Shown: piece after piece, positions 44,051-55,899 of the stretch
How positions within the stretch are numbered: the first letter of the stretch is position 1
Layout of the letters: every line of letters starts with the position of its first letter
DNA from: Ascidia mentula
Taxonomy: Eukaryota; Chordata; Ascidiacea; Phlebobranchia; Ascidiidae
NCBI GenBank assembly: GCA_947561715.1
Contig: OX387202.1
Span: 10,987,001 to 11,051,000 of the forward strand
Length of the DNA stretch: 64,000 bases
Reading direction: 5' to 3'
The notes under the pieces: model-generated
Database searches by the model: none
Told to the model about the DNA's origin: nothing
The model's input: the letters and a program-made list of their open reading frames with translations, nothing else
Made by a program: the position numbers and the translations under genes

Positions 44051-46430
44051 AAATTGTATTTTTTATTTGGTCGTATGTGACCAATACACGTGTTGTTGAT
44101 GCGATTTCACACAAAAAAAACTTAAAATTAAAAATTTCGTGCATGAAACAAATAAGGCTTTTGGTTTCTGAATAGTAAACCTCGCTTGACAATTGAGATA
44201 TTTAAATCTTCAAAGCACTGCACAAGTCACATTTCCTTATCTCGCTGAAATAAGAGTTACAGCTTCTTCAGTATTCTTCTGTGATATGTTGTAACAATGG
44301 AGCTGCGGACTGGTAAACAAACAAATTTATTTTTTGAAATAAATCGAGTAAATTTTCTGTTTTGATTTTGTTTTTAATAACAAATCAAAACAAACATGCA
44401 AACTAACCCAACAACACCTTGTGCAGGAATCAAAATATAAAAACTGTTATGCCAGTATGATGATATACTCTACACAACGTCCACGCAAAATTCACAATAG
44501 GCCAAAGCTGACCTTAAGAATCAAGAAATTATATAAGTAAATATCCAACAATACGGGAAAATGTAAAAATTATTGACACCATATATCATTCGATGGTATT
44601 GCTAGCCTTTCGAATTTGCCAATGTTAGGCTATATTAAATTTCATTAATGTCAATCTATTTGTGAACTTTGGACTGAAACAGGACAAAAAGCATCGAAAT
44701 TGACCATTCACAAAACGATATCACGTTCGTACCGCAGGAGTCCGCAGGAATAACTTAGGGGTGTTGTGGGCAAACATATTTTTTTAGTGTGATTTTTGTG
44801 TTTTCTATTCACCGCCAAGATAAGTATGTATTAGTTTTCGTTTTCCAGAAGGGTGGCAAATGCCACAACCTCAAACACCTGACCTTGGCTTTTGTCTGAA
44901 TAAACCAAACAAAACATTTGAACTTTGATTCTACAGTATTCAAATTAATTTATTCAACTTCCACAACCACTTCACAGCAGATACTCTCACAAAGTCGCTG
45001 CCGGTAACGTTTTTAATGGTTTGTCGTCTTCAATTATAAAAGAACCCCGGCAACTACGATAAGACCTAAAGCGAACTGAGCAAAAACGTGTAATTTGTAT
45101 CACTGCCGCGAACCAAGTATCAAAATAGCTTTCATGAACTCGAATACCCTGTTCCCAGATGTTAAACTTACCACGCGCTATAATGTATTAAATCCCACAT
45201 TCCGAAACATCAAACATTTGGTGTTGCCAAGACAGGACTAGAAGGTCTATTATTGTTCGCAAGATATATCTTCAAGAGTAAACCTTGTGTTTGCGTTTGC
45301 TAACCTTTGTGCAAACGAACTCAAATTACAAAGTGTTAGCTTGTACGTTCAGTTCACCAAAAGCTGTTTTTTATTGTCTTAAAAGTATAAAATGTACGAC
45401 TGTCATCAGAACCCTGATAAAAAAGAATGTAAGGGTTTTGTATTGTGTGTGGTCACGAAGTTTGGGTATGATTGCCAGGATAGAATTATTCTCGAGAAAA
45501 GAGGAACCGTTTGGCAGAGGGTGTTGCAGCGACAAAGCTTGCCAACAGCAGTTGTTCAAAGAGTAGATTGTTTTACAAACTAGAAATGTATAAGGAACTG
45601 CATTTGCTTTAGGTATTCAGTTGTTGCTGATGGGCATGTCCAGTCGTCATATAAATAAACACAATAGTGCGCAATTTGTTTATAATTGTTTGAACATCTC
45701 TTTGTACTTGGTACTGCATTTGAAAACTACCAAGTGTTTTGTTGAGTTTTCTAACAAACCGTAAGTCATGGTATGCGCGTAAGAATAAATCCAGTCGGGC
45801 GCTTTTCAAAGCATACGTATACTCCCGAGCAGCAGGCTTTGAAGTAGGTTTTAATCAGCTGAACAAGGCCATTTTTGAAGCTCCGATTCATTTCTATGTA
45901 AAATTATACAATTTTGTAGCGCGCCACAGAAAACGAAACGTTGAACAAAACAAAGCTTTTTTTTTCTGTTGACGGCCGACTTGTTACCACGCTGTCACGC
46001 AACAATGCGGATATGGATACCGAGTAGTTAACGTCGTGTTGCGTTCAAAAACGTTTGCCTGAATGAAAATACCGCAAAATGAGGAACCATTTGAAACATG
46101 GAGCAGTAGCCACAGAAGTAGCTGACAGTGTCTGTCCCAAGTTGTACCAGAAGTCAATTTGTTAATCTTATTTATAGGTCGCCTCAAGAGCAATGTTTAT
46201 AGGTCTATAGTTTTAAACGCAGCGTGTGTTTGTTGTTTTGATTCTCTGTAAATAAGTGAGACTGACGATGCCTACTTGTAAACGAAATATAGGCATCAGA
46301 TAAAAATATAACGACGACTGGTTCAAGATTTTTTTACAATGGAAAAATTTGAGTCACATTTAAATGACGAAAAATCTGTTGATCAGTTCCATGAGATCTA
46401 TTTTGGTTAGTCTCGACCAACAGTACCTAA
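44051..46430. other. Unique spacer between units D and E, no gene
   Basis: AT-rich and not shared with the other spacers. Open frames of 60-77 codons around 45285-45972 have no family features or splice context. Confidence 0.45.
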
Positions 46431-46479
46431 CACATGCGTGCCGTTTTGCTGACAATCCATAATATCAACTTGTATGCAT

Positions 46480-46830
46480 GTAAGGTTCACTGGCATCACA
46501 GCCAAGCTGGGTCAACCACCCGACAAGTCGAAGCGATACCTCAAAAATCAAGCTCCCGGTGCGTCTTGAACTCACGACCCTGGGCTAACCGGGCCCAACG
46601 CTCTACCGACTCAGCGGTTTGCTTGACTGCGCTATCGACTATTGATCTTAGGTACGGGAGCTTAGCGGTTTTACAGGGTATATTGTGGTCAAGGTACACT
46701 GGTGCACAAGCCCACAACTTGCCAGGGGATCTTTACATATACTTATACGGGATCTCCACCACCACTTGGCTGCAATGTCAGTGAACCTTATGATCAAAAT
46801 ACGTGAGCTGAGATCACCAAATATAAATGG
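46480..46830 (-). repeat. tRNA-derived SINE-like repeat, copy 4
   Basis: Near-identical to copy 2 at 40290-40640 and in the same place relative to the gene start, so it was duplicated with the D/E 5' region. Confidence 0.7.
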
Positions 46831-47139
46831 CCTGTACAGTGATACTGCCTTGTCTTGCATGTTTTTCTTTTTAGGGTTTGAATACGAAATATGAATTTTT
46901 CATCAAACGACAAGTTCTCACATGGTAATTTATTACTAGCATATCTTTGACGTAAATCATAATAACACAAACTTGAGGATAAAATAACAGCCCAAACTGA
47001 CTCAATGAATATACTCAAAGTTAATGTATTTATAACAAACTTCTCAAATATAAATGAGATTACCTAAAACAGTTATTTCATAACACGTGTAATTTCTGTC
47101 GATCATTATTTAACATTCTTTACCTACGTAGTGGCCAGA

Positions 47140-49449
47140 ATGACGTCATATTTCGACGGAATTGCATCCACAATCCGACATGAATTGGAAAGGTAACAAA
47201 AGTATTTAATTAGAAACCCGACATTTTTAAAATCTAACATGAAAATAACTTGAAATTTAGTCTAACGGTAAAATAACTTCAGAACTGAAAATGCATGTGT
47301 TGCTATGTGCTCTGAGATGTGATATACGCATTAAAGCCATAAAGCGATAAATAATGAGTATTAAAATAGGGAGAAACAAATTAAACGTCACAACCAGGAA
47401 ACAAGAAAACGGTATCTTGAAAGTCGGCTTCAGGACAGAAAAGAGGTAAGATGCTGTTTTTACGCTTGTGTAGTTGTGATGTCATTATTTTTGGCGTCTT
47501 TCAAACTACATCGCACATGTAACATAGAACCTTAGTTCCGCAACAAACATGATAAGAACTGTAAACAAACACAACGAAGTAGAACTCGTGCCTGCACTGA
47601 ATAAAGAACCACCACCTTCACCACCACGAACTAGTAAAGAAGAGTTGTACGGGTAAGATACTGTACCAAATTCATTTAGGTAAGCAAAAGCAAAAACAAC
47701 AGCGTTTCTGTAAAGGAGTGGAAGAACAGATTTGTTTGAAGATTTGGAGCAATATGCTGTAAACATGGAATCTGAGGATGTGACTTTTCCGGCTCTAATG
47801 AAGCAACTTTTTATTTGGAAACTGACTGACCTTGAAAAAGTTGGTTTTGTTTTCTGTATTGTTAAAGGAACAAAAACTCTTTGAAATTTGTCAGTTAGAT
47901 ATTGTTCTACTGTGAAATTTTTGTATTTTGGCAATGTTGTATTAAGGTTAGGATTATGTTCCACTGGATAAGTTCTCAAGATTTAAACGAGACAACATTT
48001 CCTGACAAACTTGCAGCAGATTCACCGTTAGGTCAGCTGAAGGCAATTAAAGAGGGAAGATCGAATTACCACCTCGTGTTCCAACGATTGTGTCGGTAAA
48101 ACTTGTTTGCGCAAAAACAAACCACGCAATATTTTTACATACATGCATTGTTTAGTTTGATGTAGTTAGCAGTGTTCAACACAAGTTTTATGTTTTTAAG
48201 TGCTGCTGGAATTCATTGCAAAGTTATCAAGGGTTACGCAAAAGGTTTTGGATACTATCCTGATCATCCATTTTCTGCCAATCCTCATCAATGTCGTGGA
48301 ACGTGGAATGCTGTTCTTATTAACAATGAGTGGAGGTTCATTGACACCAACTGGGGCGCTAGAGGATTTGATGGTAAACTGTTATAAATCACCAAAATCT
48401 TTACAAAGGCAATGTTTTTAGTAACAAAACGAGAAACGGTATACTGTTTTGATGAGTTTTGGTTTCTCACTGATCCAGACAAGTTTATCTCAAGCCATTA
48501 TCCAGATGAATCCGCTTGGCAACTTTTACATCAACCTATAACACTTGCCCAATTTGAGGTTTGCATATATTTGTCATATGTTGTTCCCAATATAATTAGT
48601 GTGAAATCGGACAAAGAAAACAAGAATGAGATCTGCTCAGTGGTGCAAAAACGTAGCGTTTAAATATGTAAAAAATATTTTTAACATCCAGCAAAACTAA
48701 AACCAGATTGTTACGACCGTAGCGCGTTCTCGCCAAAATAAGAAAACACCGCCTGAACGTTTCTGTCACTTTTTAAACCGCCGTATCAGCGCGTCACGCT
48801 TTATTAAATTTTAAAAGACGTTTAAAACTCTCATTTACAAATACTAATCGCTATCAGCAAACACATTTAATGTTTAAGTATTTCATTAACAAACTTTTGT
48901 AAAATGACAGGTTTATCATATTTAAATAAAATTGGTTATTTTACATAAGTAAATATAAATCATTCATTCAGTTTGTGAAACACCTAATTAACAAATACGA
49001 AGGACTTATTATCATTTCAACACCTTTATTGATAGGCGTCAGTTTTGAAAAGACAGATGTTTTACAAACTTAAACTCGAACTTTCATCCCACCAAACTGG
49101 AATGATAAGAACAGACGAGAGTGGATTTGTGAGGGTGACGTTAAAAAACACAACTGCAAGAAATGATATTGATTTCTCATGGGCTCTCCAAGAAAAAGTT
49201 GAAAACAAGTTGCAGGAAGAAGTGAAAAAATCTTTTGAAGTTCACAAAAACTCGGACGAAATGGTAAGACATTTTTAACAATAACATGAGGTTTTAATTT
49301 TTGCACTCAATTATTTACAGATATTTGAGATACGTCTTCCCCATCCTGGGCAATTTATTTTAACCTTATATGCTGGTTTTTCGGTTGACGTTTCCAGAGA
49401 ATGCGTTTGTGAATATCAAGTAAACGGTTCAATGATGAAAGCCATGTAA
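47140..49449 (+). CDS. KY/hillarin-like transglutaminase-like protein, unit E (complete, chimeric)
   Basis: Nine in-frame exons: 47140-47192, 47370-47445, 47528-47652, 47716-47839, 47947-48095, 48201-48373, 48422-48558, 49036-49263, 49321-49449; 397 aa. Exons 1-5 and their introns match unit D almost base for base. Exon 6 is mixed: its first half has GYAKGFGYYPDH as in units C and G. Exons 7-9 and the 3' flank match unit A (TKRETVYC, SVLKRQMFYKLKLELSSH, ending SMMKAM). The domain order is as in D. The catalytic Cys and His positions are again Arg and Gly, and Asp is kept. Unlike unit A, exon 8 is 228 nt and intact. Likely role: non-enzymatic cytoskeletal or scaffold protein of the KY type. 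Confidence 0.85.
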
Positions 49450-50797
49450 ATGTTCTTCATTCAGTTACAAAACAACACATGTATCGATGAATCAACCAAA
49501 ACCGTGAATCAGTATGAGAACAATAAGTCTGGCCCATATAGCACCAATCATTTTTATTTTGCACGCAAAGTTACAACGCACATAAACAATAGACGTGATA
49601 CACAAAATACCGTCTGCCGTTGGATCGCGGCCTATTTCATTGTTACACTTGGTATGTAGGGTTTCATTGCATGCACTGGAATATTTTCTTTATTATTGTC
49701 AAATTCCAGCAATATTTTTTTCGACTACTTTTAGGATTTCTTCCTAATTTTCCTTGTTAAATCACGTGATTCAAGCAGTTTCTGCCTGTCTTGTATTGGT
49801 TGTAATTTAACAATATATATCTTCAAGATAAGTTTTACCCGTAATTGTGTAACAATTATCCTCCTTGTGTCGCTGTGATAGTGATGACACGTGTCTGCCT
49901 GTATATACTGAAATGTTTGTGTTTTCATATTAATTGTTGATCGAATGGTAAGTTTGTCTAAGTCACTTCACAACGTTTGCTGCTGCACTCAAGTTTGGTT
50001 TGTCGAAAGCCTAGCGTGGCGCAAGAATACTACAAATTTGGTTAAGGATTGACACGACCTTTGTCCCTACGATTGCAAGCAGTAGTGCCGTCAGGTAACT
50101 GAAATTCGCAGCAGCAAAAGTTCACAGTTAATTCATCAGGTAAACGAAGGTCGAGTTAAAATAAGAGGAAAATTGTTTTTATCTTAGCAATCTAACCATA
50201 CGTTCGACAGCTTCTCCATTGCCTAATGTACCAAAATAACAGCACTTTGTAACGTAGGCCTATAACGTCACTGAAGTTTTGTGTCAACCTGTTCTGGCTT
50301 AGTTTGCTACTGAATGTAGTTTATTGGTATCTATAGATGTTATGACGTTATTCAGAATTTTGTTTTATTACTCTTACACTTCCTGTGCTTTCCTGATATC
50401 CGATAGTCAAAAACACGCAATGTTAAGTTTAACTAGTGTAAAGTAGAGTTTCCTAAATGGTGTGACTTCCACCGGTTGCATTGATTAAAAAACTAATTTC
50501 AATAAAAAAGCAAATTTGTCTCCAAAAATGTCAACACTAGTATCTCTAATGACGGTCAATTATTTGAGATGGGTCGTCATGATAGTTTGTAACGTATGAG
50601 TGCGTCACCATTTAATGAAATTAAGTTACCACCAGTGTATTGGTTTGAGTAAATCTTATGTACATCGCATAACGAGCAGGCTTACTTGTAATTGTTATGC
50701 AAAAGCAGGGTTTCGGTTGTTGTTGTAACGAAGTTGCATTCAAAAATTTTTATATCAGAAAGAACTTTGCAATTTGATAACGTTACTTGTGGACAAA
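49450..50797. repeat. Duplicated spacer E-F
   Basis: Paralogue of 29598-31775 without the 630-bp insertion. No gene. Confidence 0.8.
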
Positions 50798-51600
50798 ATG
50801 GAGCAACGCAAAAGTGGTAGGCTACACTAAAATTTTCTAATTATTTTGCTTAAAAATCTTTGGTCTTTCTAAAATTTATGGTCTCATTGCAGACACATAG
50901 TACCATTTAAATCTGGATCTGAAATGTTTTGTAATAATTCACGGATTAACTTTTTGGTTTTAGTTAAAGAATAGCGTGGATATTTTGATACAAAATCTGC
51001 CAATATTCGAAAGGATGTAGAAAGGTAACGATATTGTCTGTGTTTTATTTATTGAATAAACTAAAACAGCAATTATAGCTGAGCTGCCATGAAAGAAAAT
51101 AATGATGGCACATTCCCCCCTACAAGCTCTTGTTAAACAGTTCAAAAACCAATCGCTACTTTTTACGTAAAATGTGTGAGGAAACGTAGAACACTCGTGT
51201 CTTGATAAACAATCTATAGCAATGTATGACAGCAACGTTACAATACGGAGAATGTAAAAAATATCTATATATCATCTTTATTTTGGCTACTGTCCTGATT
51301 ACCAAGACGTTGTTAACCTTTGGGATGAAGAAATGACCATAAATTAGAGAAGGCATACGATGGTCATTATATTACGGCGTATGAAAACCAAAGATAAAGA
51401 GGTTAGTAAAAGATTGTTACAATAATAAGTTGACAAAGTAAGTTAGCTCTATTGTTTTTTGTGTACAGATATGCAGCATTCGTTTGTCAGAAGCAGGACA
51501 ATGCATGTTTATAGTTATGACCAGTAAGGAGAATGAAGATAATGGCCATCTTGTTTTTGAATACCAAATAAACGCTTCAGTATTTTCTTCGGCTAAATAA
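50798..51600 (+). pseudogene. KY/hillarin-like unit F, deleted remnant of a B-type gene
   Basis: The first exon 50798-50816 (MEQRKS) and second exon from 50964 are recognisable. The second has an in-frame TAG at 50972-50974 where unit B has TTG. The sequence then jumps, near 51140, to bases matching 33340 of unit B, so exons 3 to 6 are gone. A piece of the beta exon remains near 51330-51400, and the last exon (51479-51600, HLVFEYQINASVFSSAK) is still open. Clearly a pseudogene. Confidence 0.85.
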
Positions 51601-52864
51601 AGCAAAGATGAATGTTAACCACGATTTTCTTGTTCCTCCCTTCGTTTGTTCAAGCAATTACTTGAAGGTTGCATTTGTTAATTCAAAACTTTAATCACCG
51701 AACACACAGTGTGTGTAATTAAATATTTTGCCTGTTGTGTGCGGTAAATTTCTTATATTTGGAATGTGTTTTACCATTTTGGGTGCATTTTATGGTGCTA
51801 AGAGGTTTCATTGTGATATGGGTATAATATAAGTCGAATAAAAGATGAATTTAAAAAAAATTACGAGTAGCAGGGATTCGGAAATGACGTGAATGTTTCT
51901 CTAGGTATTCTATAGTTTTTAAGAAATTCTCAATGTAGCTTCATGATATAGTATGTTTTCTGCATTGTGATAAGCTATGCCCAAAAGTTATACATCTTAT
52001 GCATCAACAATGTACAGACAATTACACGAGCAAGCCCAGGCAAAGTTGTTGGCGCAGGGAAGCAGAAGTTTAATTTATAAACACCACAGAGGACACAATA
52101 TCGCTAAAGAGGTTTGTTGGCCATACAAATTATTGCGAGTCAAGTTAACTTTGCACTACAAATACAAAATTCTTTGACATTTTACACTTTTCTTTATGTA
52201 ATTTATTCACAATCTGTGTGACAATTTTACTAAAAGTTTGTCGTTACAAAAAGTTAATCCAGCAACTGTGAATGGTATTCCCAGGTTTAAGAACTTCTTG
52301 CGTGCAAAATGTCCATATTCCCGTGCACAAATTACAATTTTTCATGCAAGGTTTAATTCCTTGCAATGCAATTGACCATAACATACTCAGAAACACAAAC
52401 ACGGCTATTAACAAATCTTCGTTGTCAATTCAATGACGGGTTGGTCTTGTGATTGTCTTTGAGCCAATATTTATGTTGCGTAAAACAATAAAACGTCAAT
52501 GCAAATGCCTTTTTTGCGACTTGAACAACTCGGCGGAAGGTTCCCTCGGCATTTGCGACTGTTAATAAAGTTCGTAAAGTCTGTTTGGTTCGGTTATAAA
52601 CGTGGACACAAAGACCAACGCGGAGACGAAGTTGTTGATCCAACTATACAACCGCGTTCAAATCCCTGACCGTTACATATGTTCCGCCGATGTGCTAGTT
52701 AGAGATAGACGTTCCATAAGTTAGAGTTATTTTAGGTTGACTGCATATGCGATGACCATTACTACATTATTTCGTATTTGATATGTGTATATCTGGTATT
52801 TAGTTGCCAAAACAGCCAAAAGGCGATCTTTTCAAGAAGTAGAGCGATTCCGTCTGAGCTTCAT
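51601..52864. repeat. Duplicated spacer F-G
   Basis: Paralogue of 34036-35374, with small indels. No gene. Confidence 0.8.
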
Positions 52865-55117
52865 ATGTTTCAAAAGAATTCATCTGATGATAATTCAGTT
52901 GTTGGAGTTTTCTCGGAAAAAAGGATGAGTGGTGAGACAATGTTGATAATGTACATTACCAAAATGGATCACTCATGATAAAACGGTTGCTACAAGAAGC
53001 AAACTTTACGATTCTAATCCCTTTGCTTCCACTTTCAATTCTGTTCATTTTTGTTTAGTGAAAGATATAACGAGGTGGTTTTCCAAACAAATTTCACTAC
53101 TTGGAGATGAAATTGAAAGGTATATCAAATGTACAAGCAAAATATTCTTTTGCCTCTAGTTTGACAAATTATTTCTACAGGGAGTGGAAAATTCGACTAC
53201 GCAACCAACAAATGCGGCAAAAATATCTCAGTGAAAAGCTGCGATCAAGAAAAAAGGCAACTACTAACACATAAGGGCCTAAGAATTATCGTTTCATGAT
53301 TATCAACGTATGTACACTTTTTTGGAATTTCAGTTCCGCTGAACGTATGGAAGAAAGAGTAAACTGTCAAAACGAAAAAGAACTCGTACCGAAGCTGGGC
53401 CAAGAGCCACTACCGGTCCCACCTAAAACAACAAAAGACGATTTGTACAGGTGATCAAATATTTTTGTCCGGTAATTCAAACATAATTATTGTTAATGAT
53501 GTTCAGCGAGCGAGGAATCACCGAATTATTTGATGACTTGGAGCAATTCGCCATCAACATGGATTCAGAAAATGTTGCTTTTCCAGTTCTAATGAAGCAA
53601 CTTTTTATTTGGAAACTAACTGACCTTGAGAAGGTTGGGTTGTTTTTTTATGCGTTTTGGAAACCTTAATTTGACTATAATAGGTTAGAGTATTGTTCCA
53701 CTGGATCAGTTCGCAAGACTTGAACGCGATTAAATTTCCTGATCAACTAACATTGGACTCGCCTTTTGGTCAGTTAAAAGCAATAAAGGAAAACGACAGC
53801 AATTTCTCACTCGTGTTTCAACGATTGTGCCGGTAAACGTAAATGTAAAGCAATATTTGAGACTGTGAGTACAACATTTTTGATGTGTTTTACTGAGGGC
53901 TGCTGGAATTCATTGCAAAGTTATCAAGGGTTACGCAAAAGGTTTCGGATACTATCCTGATCATTCATTTTCTGCCAATCCTCATCAATGTCGTGGAACT
54001 TGGAATGCTGTTCTTATCAACAATGAGTGGAGGTTTATTGACACCCATTGGGGAGCAAGAAGTCGTGATGGTATTAAGGAGGTTTACTGGCATTGTAGCC
54101 AAACTACATCAGCCACTTTTTTGGATTTAAAAATCAAGCTCCCGGTGAGGTTTGAACTCCCAACCTTGAAATGACCAGACCGAACGCTCTGCTGAGGGTA
54201 TATTGTGGTCAACACACGCAGGTGGAAATCCCAGGGAGTTAAAGCCTCACCAGGAGTTTTATTCTCTCCCGACTTGTGCTGATCCAGCTTGGTTGCGATG
54301 CCAGTGAACCTAATAATAAATACGATAGCTGAGGTAGTCTAGTAGGGGCCTGCGGCGTAGGGCAATCCTGCCTTGCCATGCAATCGCATCATACACCTCT
54401 TTGTTGGCATTTTCACGAACACAGTGTAAAGTTAATATAAATTACAAAACTTTTTCTGTAATATTGGTATTTGTTTATACGTGACCTGTTTTCCACATAC
54501 GATAGGATAACTCATGTAAGTTTACACCAATAATTATAAACCTTTAGACATCGACCGTTCTGACTCTAAAACAACAACCCGGACTCTGAACTGTTGTAAC
54601 CTGTTAGTCCGCCCTAACATGCCCCGTGCGCGCTTTTGACCATTGCTACTGCACATAACGAATTGTATTTGGTTGTGTTTAGGGTTAGTGAGGGGGATTC
54701 CACCCATTCCATTTCTTGTGGTTTCATTAGGACTGTTGCCGTACGTTTGTGCCATCTTCAGTGGATTACATATACCTGATTGTTGTCAGATGTATGGAGA
54801 TTTAGTCGCACGAAGGAGCAAGTCACGTATAAACAAATACCAATATTACAGATACAGTTTCGTATTTCATATAAATATGACCCTGTGTTCGCTACACTAT
54901 TCAAGTATTGTTATTTTTTACATAAAACTGGATAAAATCATTAATTACTCTGTTCACAAAAAGTCTCATTTTTCTATCAGAAACAACAGGGGCATTTGCG
55001 TACAAATTTGAAGAGTTTTGGTTTCTCACTGATCCAGACAAGTTTATTTCAAGCCATTATCCAGATGAATCCGCTTGGCAACTTTTGCATCAACCAATAA
55101 CACTTGATCAATTTGAG
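52865..55117 (+). pseudogene. KY/hillarin-like unit G, acceptor lost and 3' end missing
   Basis: Exons: 52865-52931 (MFQKNSSDDNSVVG, in phase with the next), 53059-53119, 53181-53256, about 53328-53450, 53507-53633, 53684-53832, 53898-54070 and 54981-55117. It is a close copy of unit C but keeps the WFLTDPDKF exon. The acceptor of the Pro-rich exon is changed (TTTTTTGGAATTTCAG instead of TTTAG before GATTTC), so the normal frame is lost unless another AG is used. The two C-terminal exons are absent; an inverted Penelope-type repeat follows at 55310, and a scrap of a last exon lies at 58285. The core lacks Cys and His as in the others. Confidence 0.78.
54090..54400 (-). repeat. tRNA-derived SINE-like repeat, copy 5
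   Basis: Near-identical to copy 1 and in the same intron position as in unit C, confirming that it predates the duplication. Confidence 0.7.
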
Positions 55118-55309
55118 GTAGAAAATTTGTACCAGTTTTAGTTTTGTAGTCAGAAGAATATTTATTATAACACACTGCATGTGGACAACTGGATTCGCCT
55201 GGCCTGTATGTTTGGGTGATACATGCAAGATATAACAAACAGCGTTATCATCAGGGAGTTTGTGTTATCACATTCTTATAACTTGCCAACTGGTCGTTCA
55301 ATGGCAAAC

Positions 55310-55840
55310 GTGCTTAAATTGGTTCCATCTTTCAAAAAGGAAAGCCAGAGCTACAATGCTGTTTATCATATTAAGTAGACGTTTCAAACTCTTACTGGGT
55401 TTATCATCAGTGCTATAATCCACCGCTTTCAAAAAAGCGTCTAGGTAAAGTTGGGATTCAGCAGGCAGAAGGGAACAACAGTAACATCAAGCAACAAGCC
55501 GGAGGCGCGTCACGTGGTAGCAGAACAGCAGCGACGTCATCATTTGCGATGTGTCGAGCTGCAGTGCGAACCTAGATGTTAAACAGGTATAGTGGTTTGG
55601 AGCTGTCATCTACGTTCAGTGATGGTTTATGGTGCTGGATGTAAATAGTGTTTCAAGAATTAACAATTTGGATTTGATGTAACAATTGTGTAGAACTTTG
55701 GGCGAATTATAATTAACGTGAAGATCCGATTTTTCCCACAGGTAGTTGCTGACCTCACTTTCGGCTTTCGTTGAGGGATGATGCTCCTTCATTCAAACGG
55801 TCTCGCCGGATGGCAGACTAAACGTTGGTTTCCAATAAAC
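55310..55840 (-). repeat. Penelope-type repeat with hammerhead-like core
   Basis: Reverse complement of 37020-37540. The core on the minus strand is CTGATGA (55410-55404), stem II AAAC with GTTT, and GAAAC (55385-55381). It ends with GGTCTCGCCGGATGGCAGAC near 55799-55825, similar to the stem II region of the 1.4-kb copy. Confidence 0.75.
55381..55410 (-). ncRNA. Hammerhead-like core
   Basis: Minus strand: CTGATGA, stem II AAAC...GTTT around CCAGTAAGA, then GAAAC. Same family as the 37410 copy. Confidence 0.6.
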
Positions 55841-55899
55841 ACTTTAGAAACTAAGTGCCAGAAGAGCAATTCTGATTAATTAGTATGCCTGGCAACAAA

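Noticed and set aside
45285..45972. Several 60-90 codon frames between units D and E
   Set aside because: Mutually overlapping on both strands, without splice context or known motifs.
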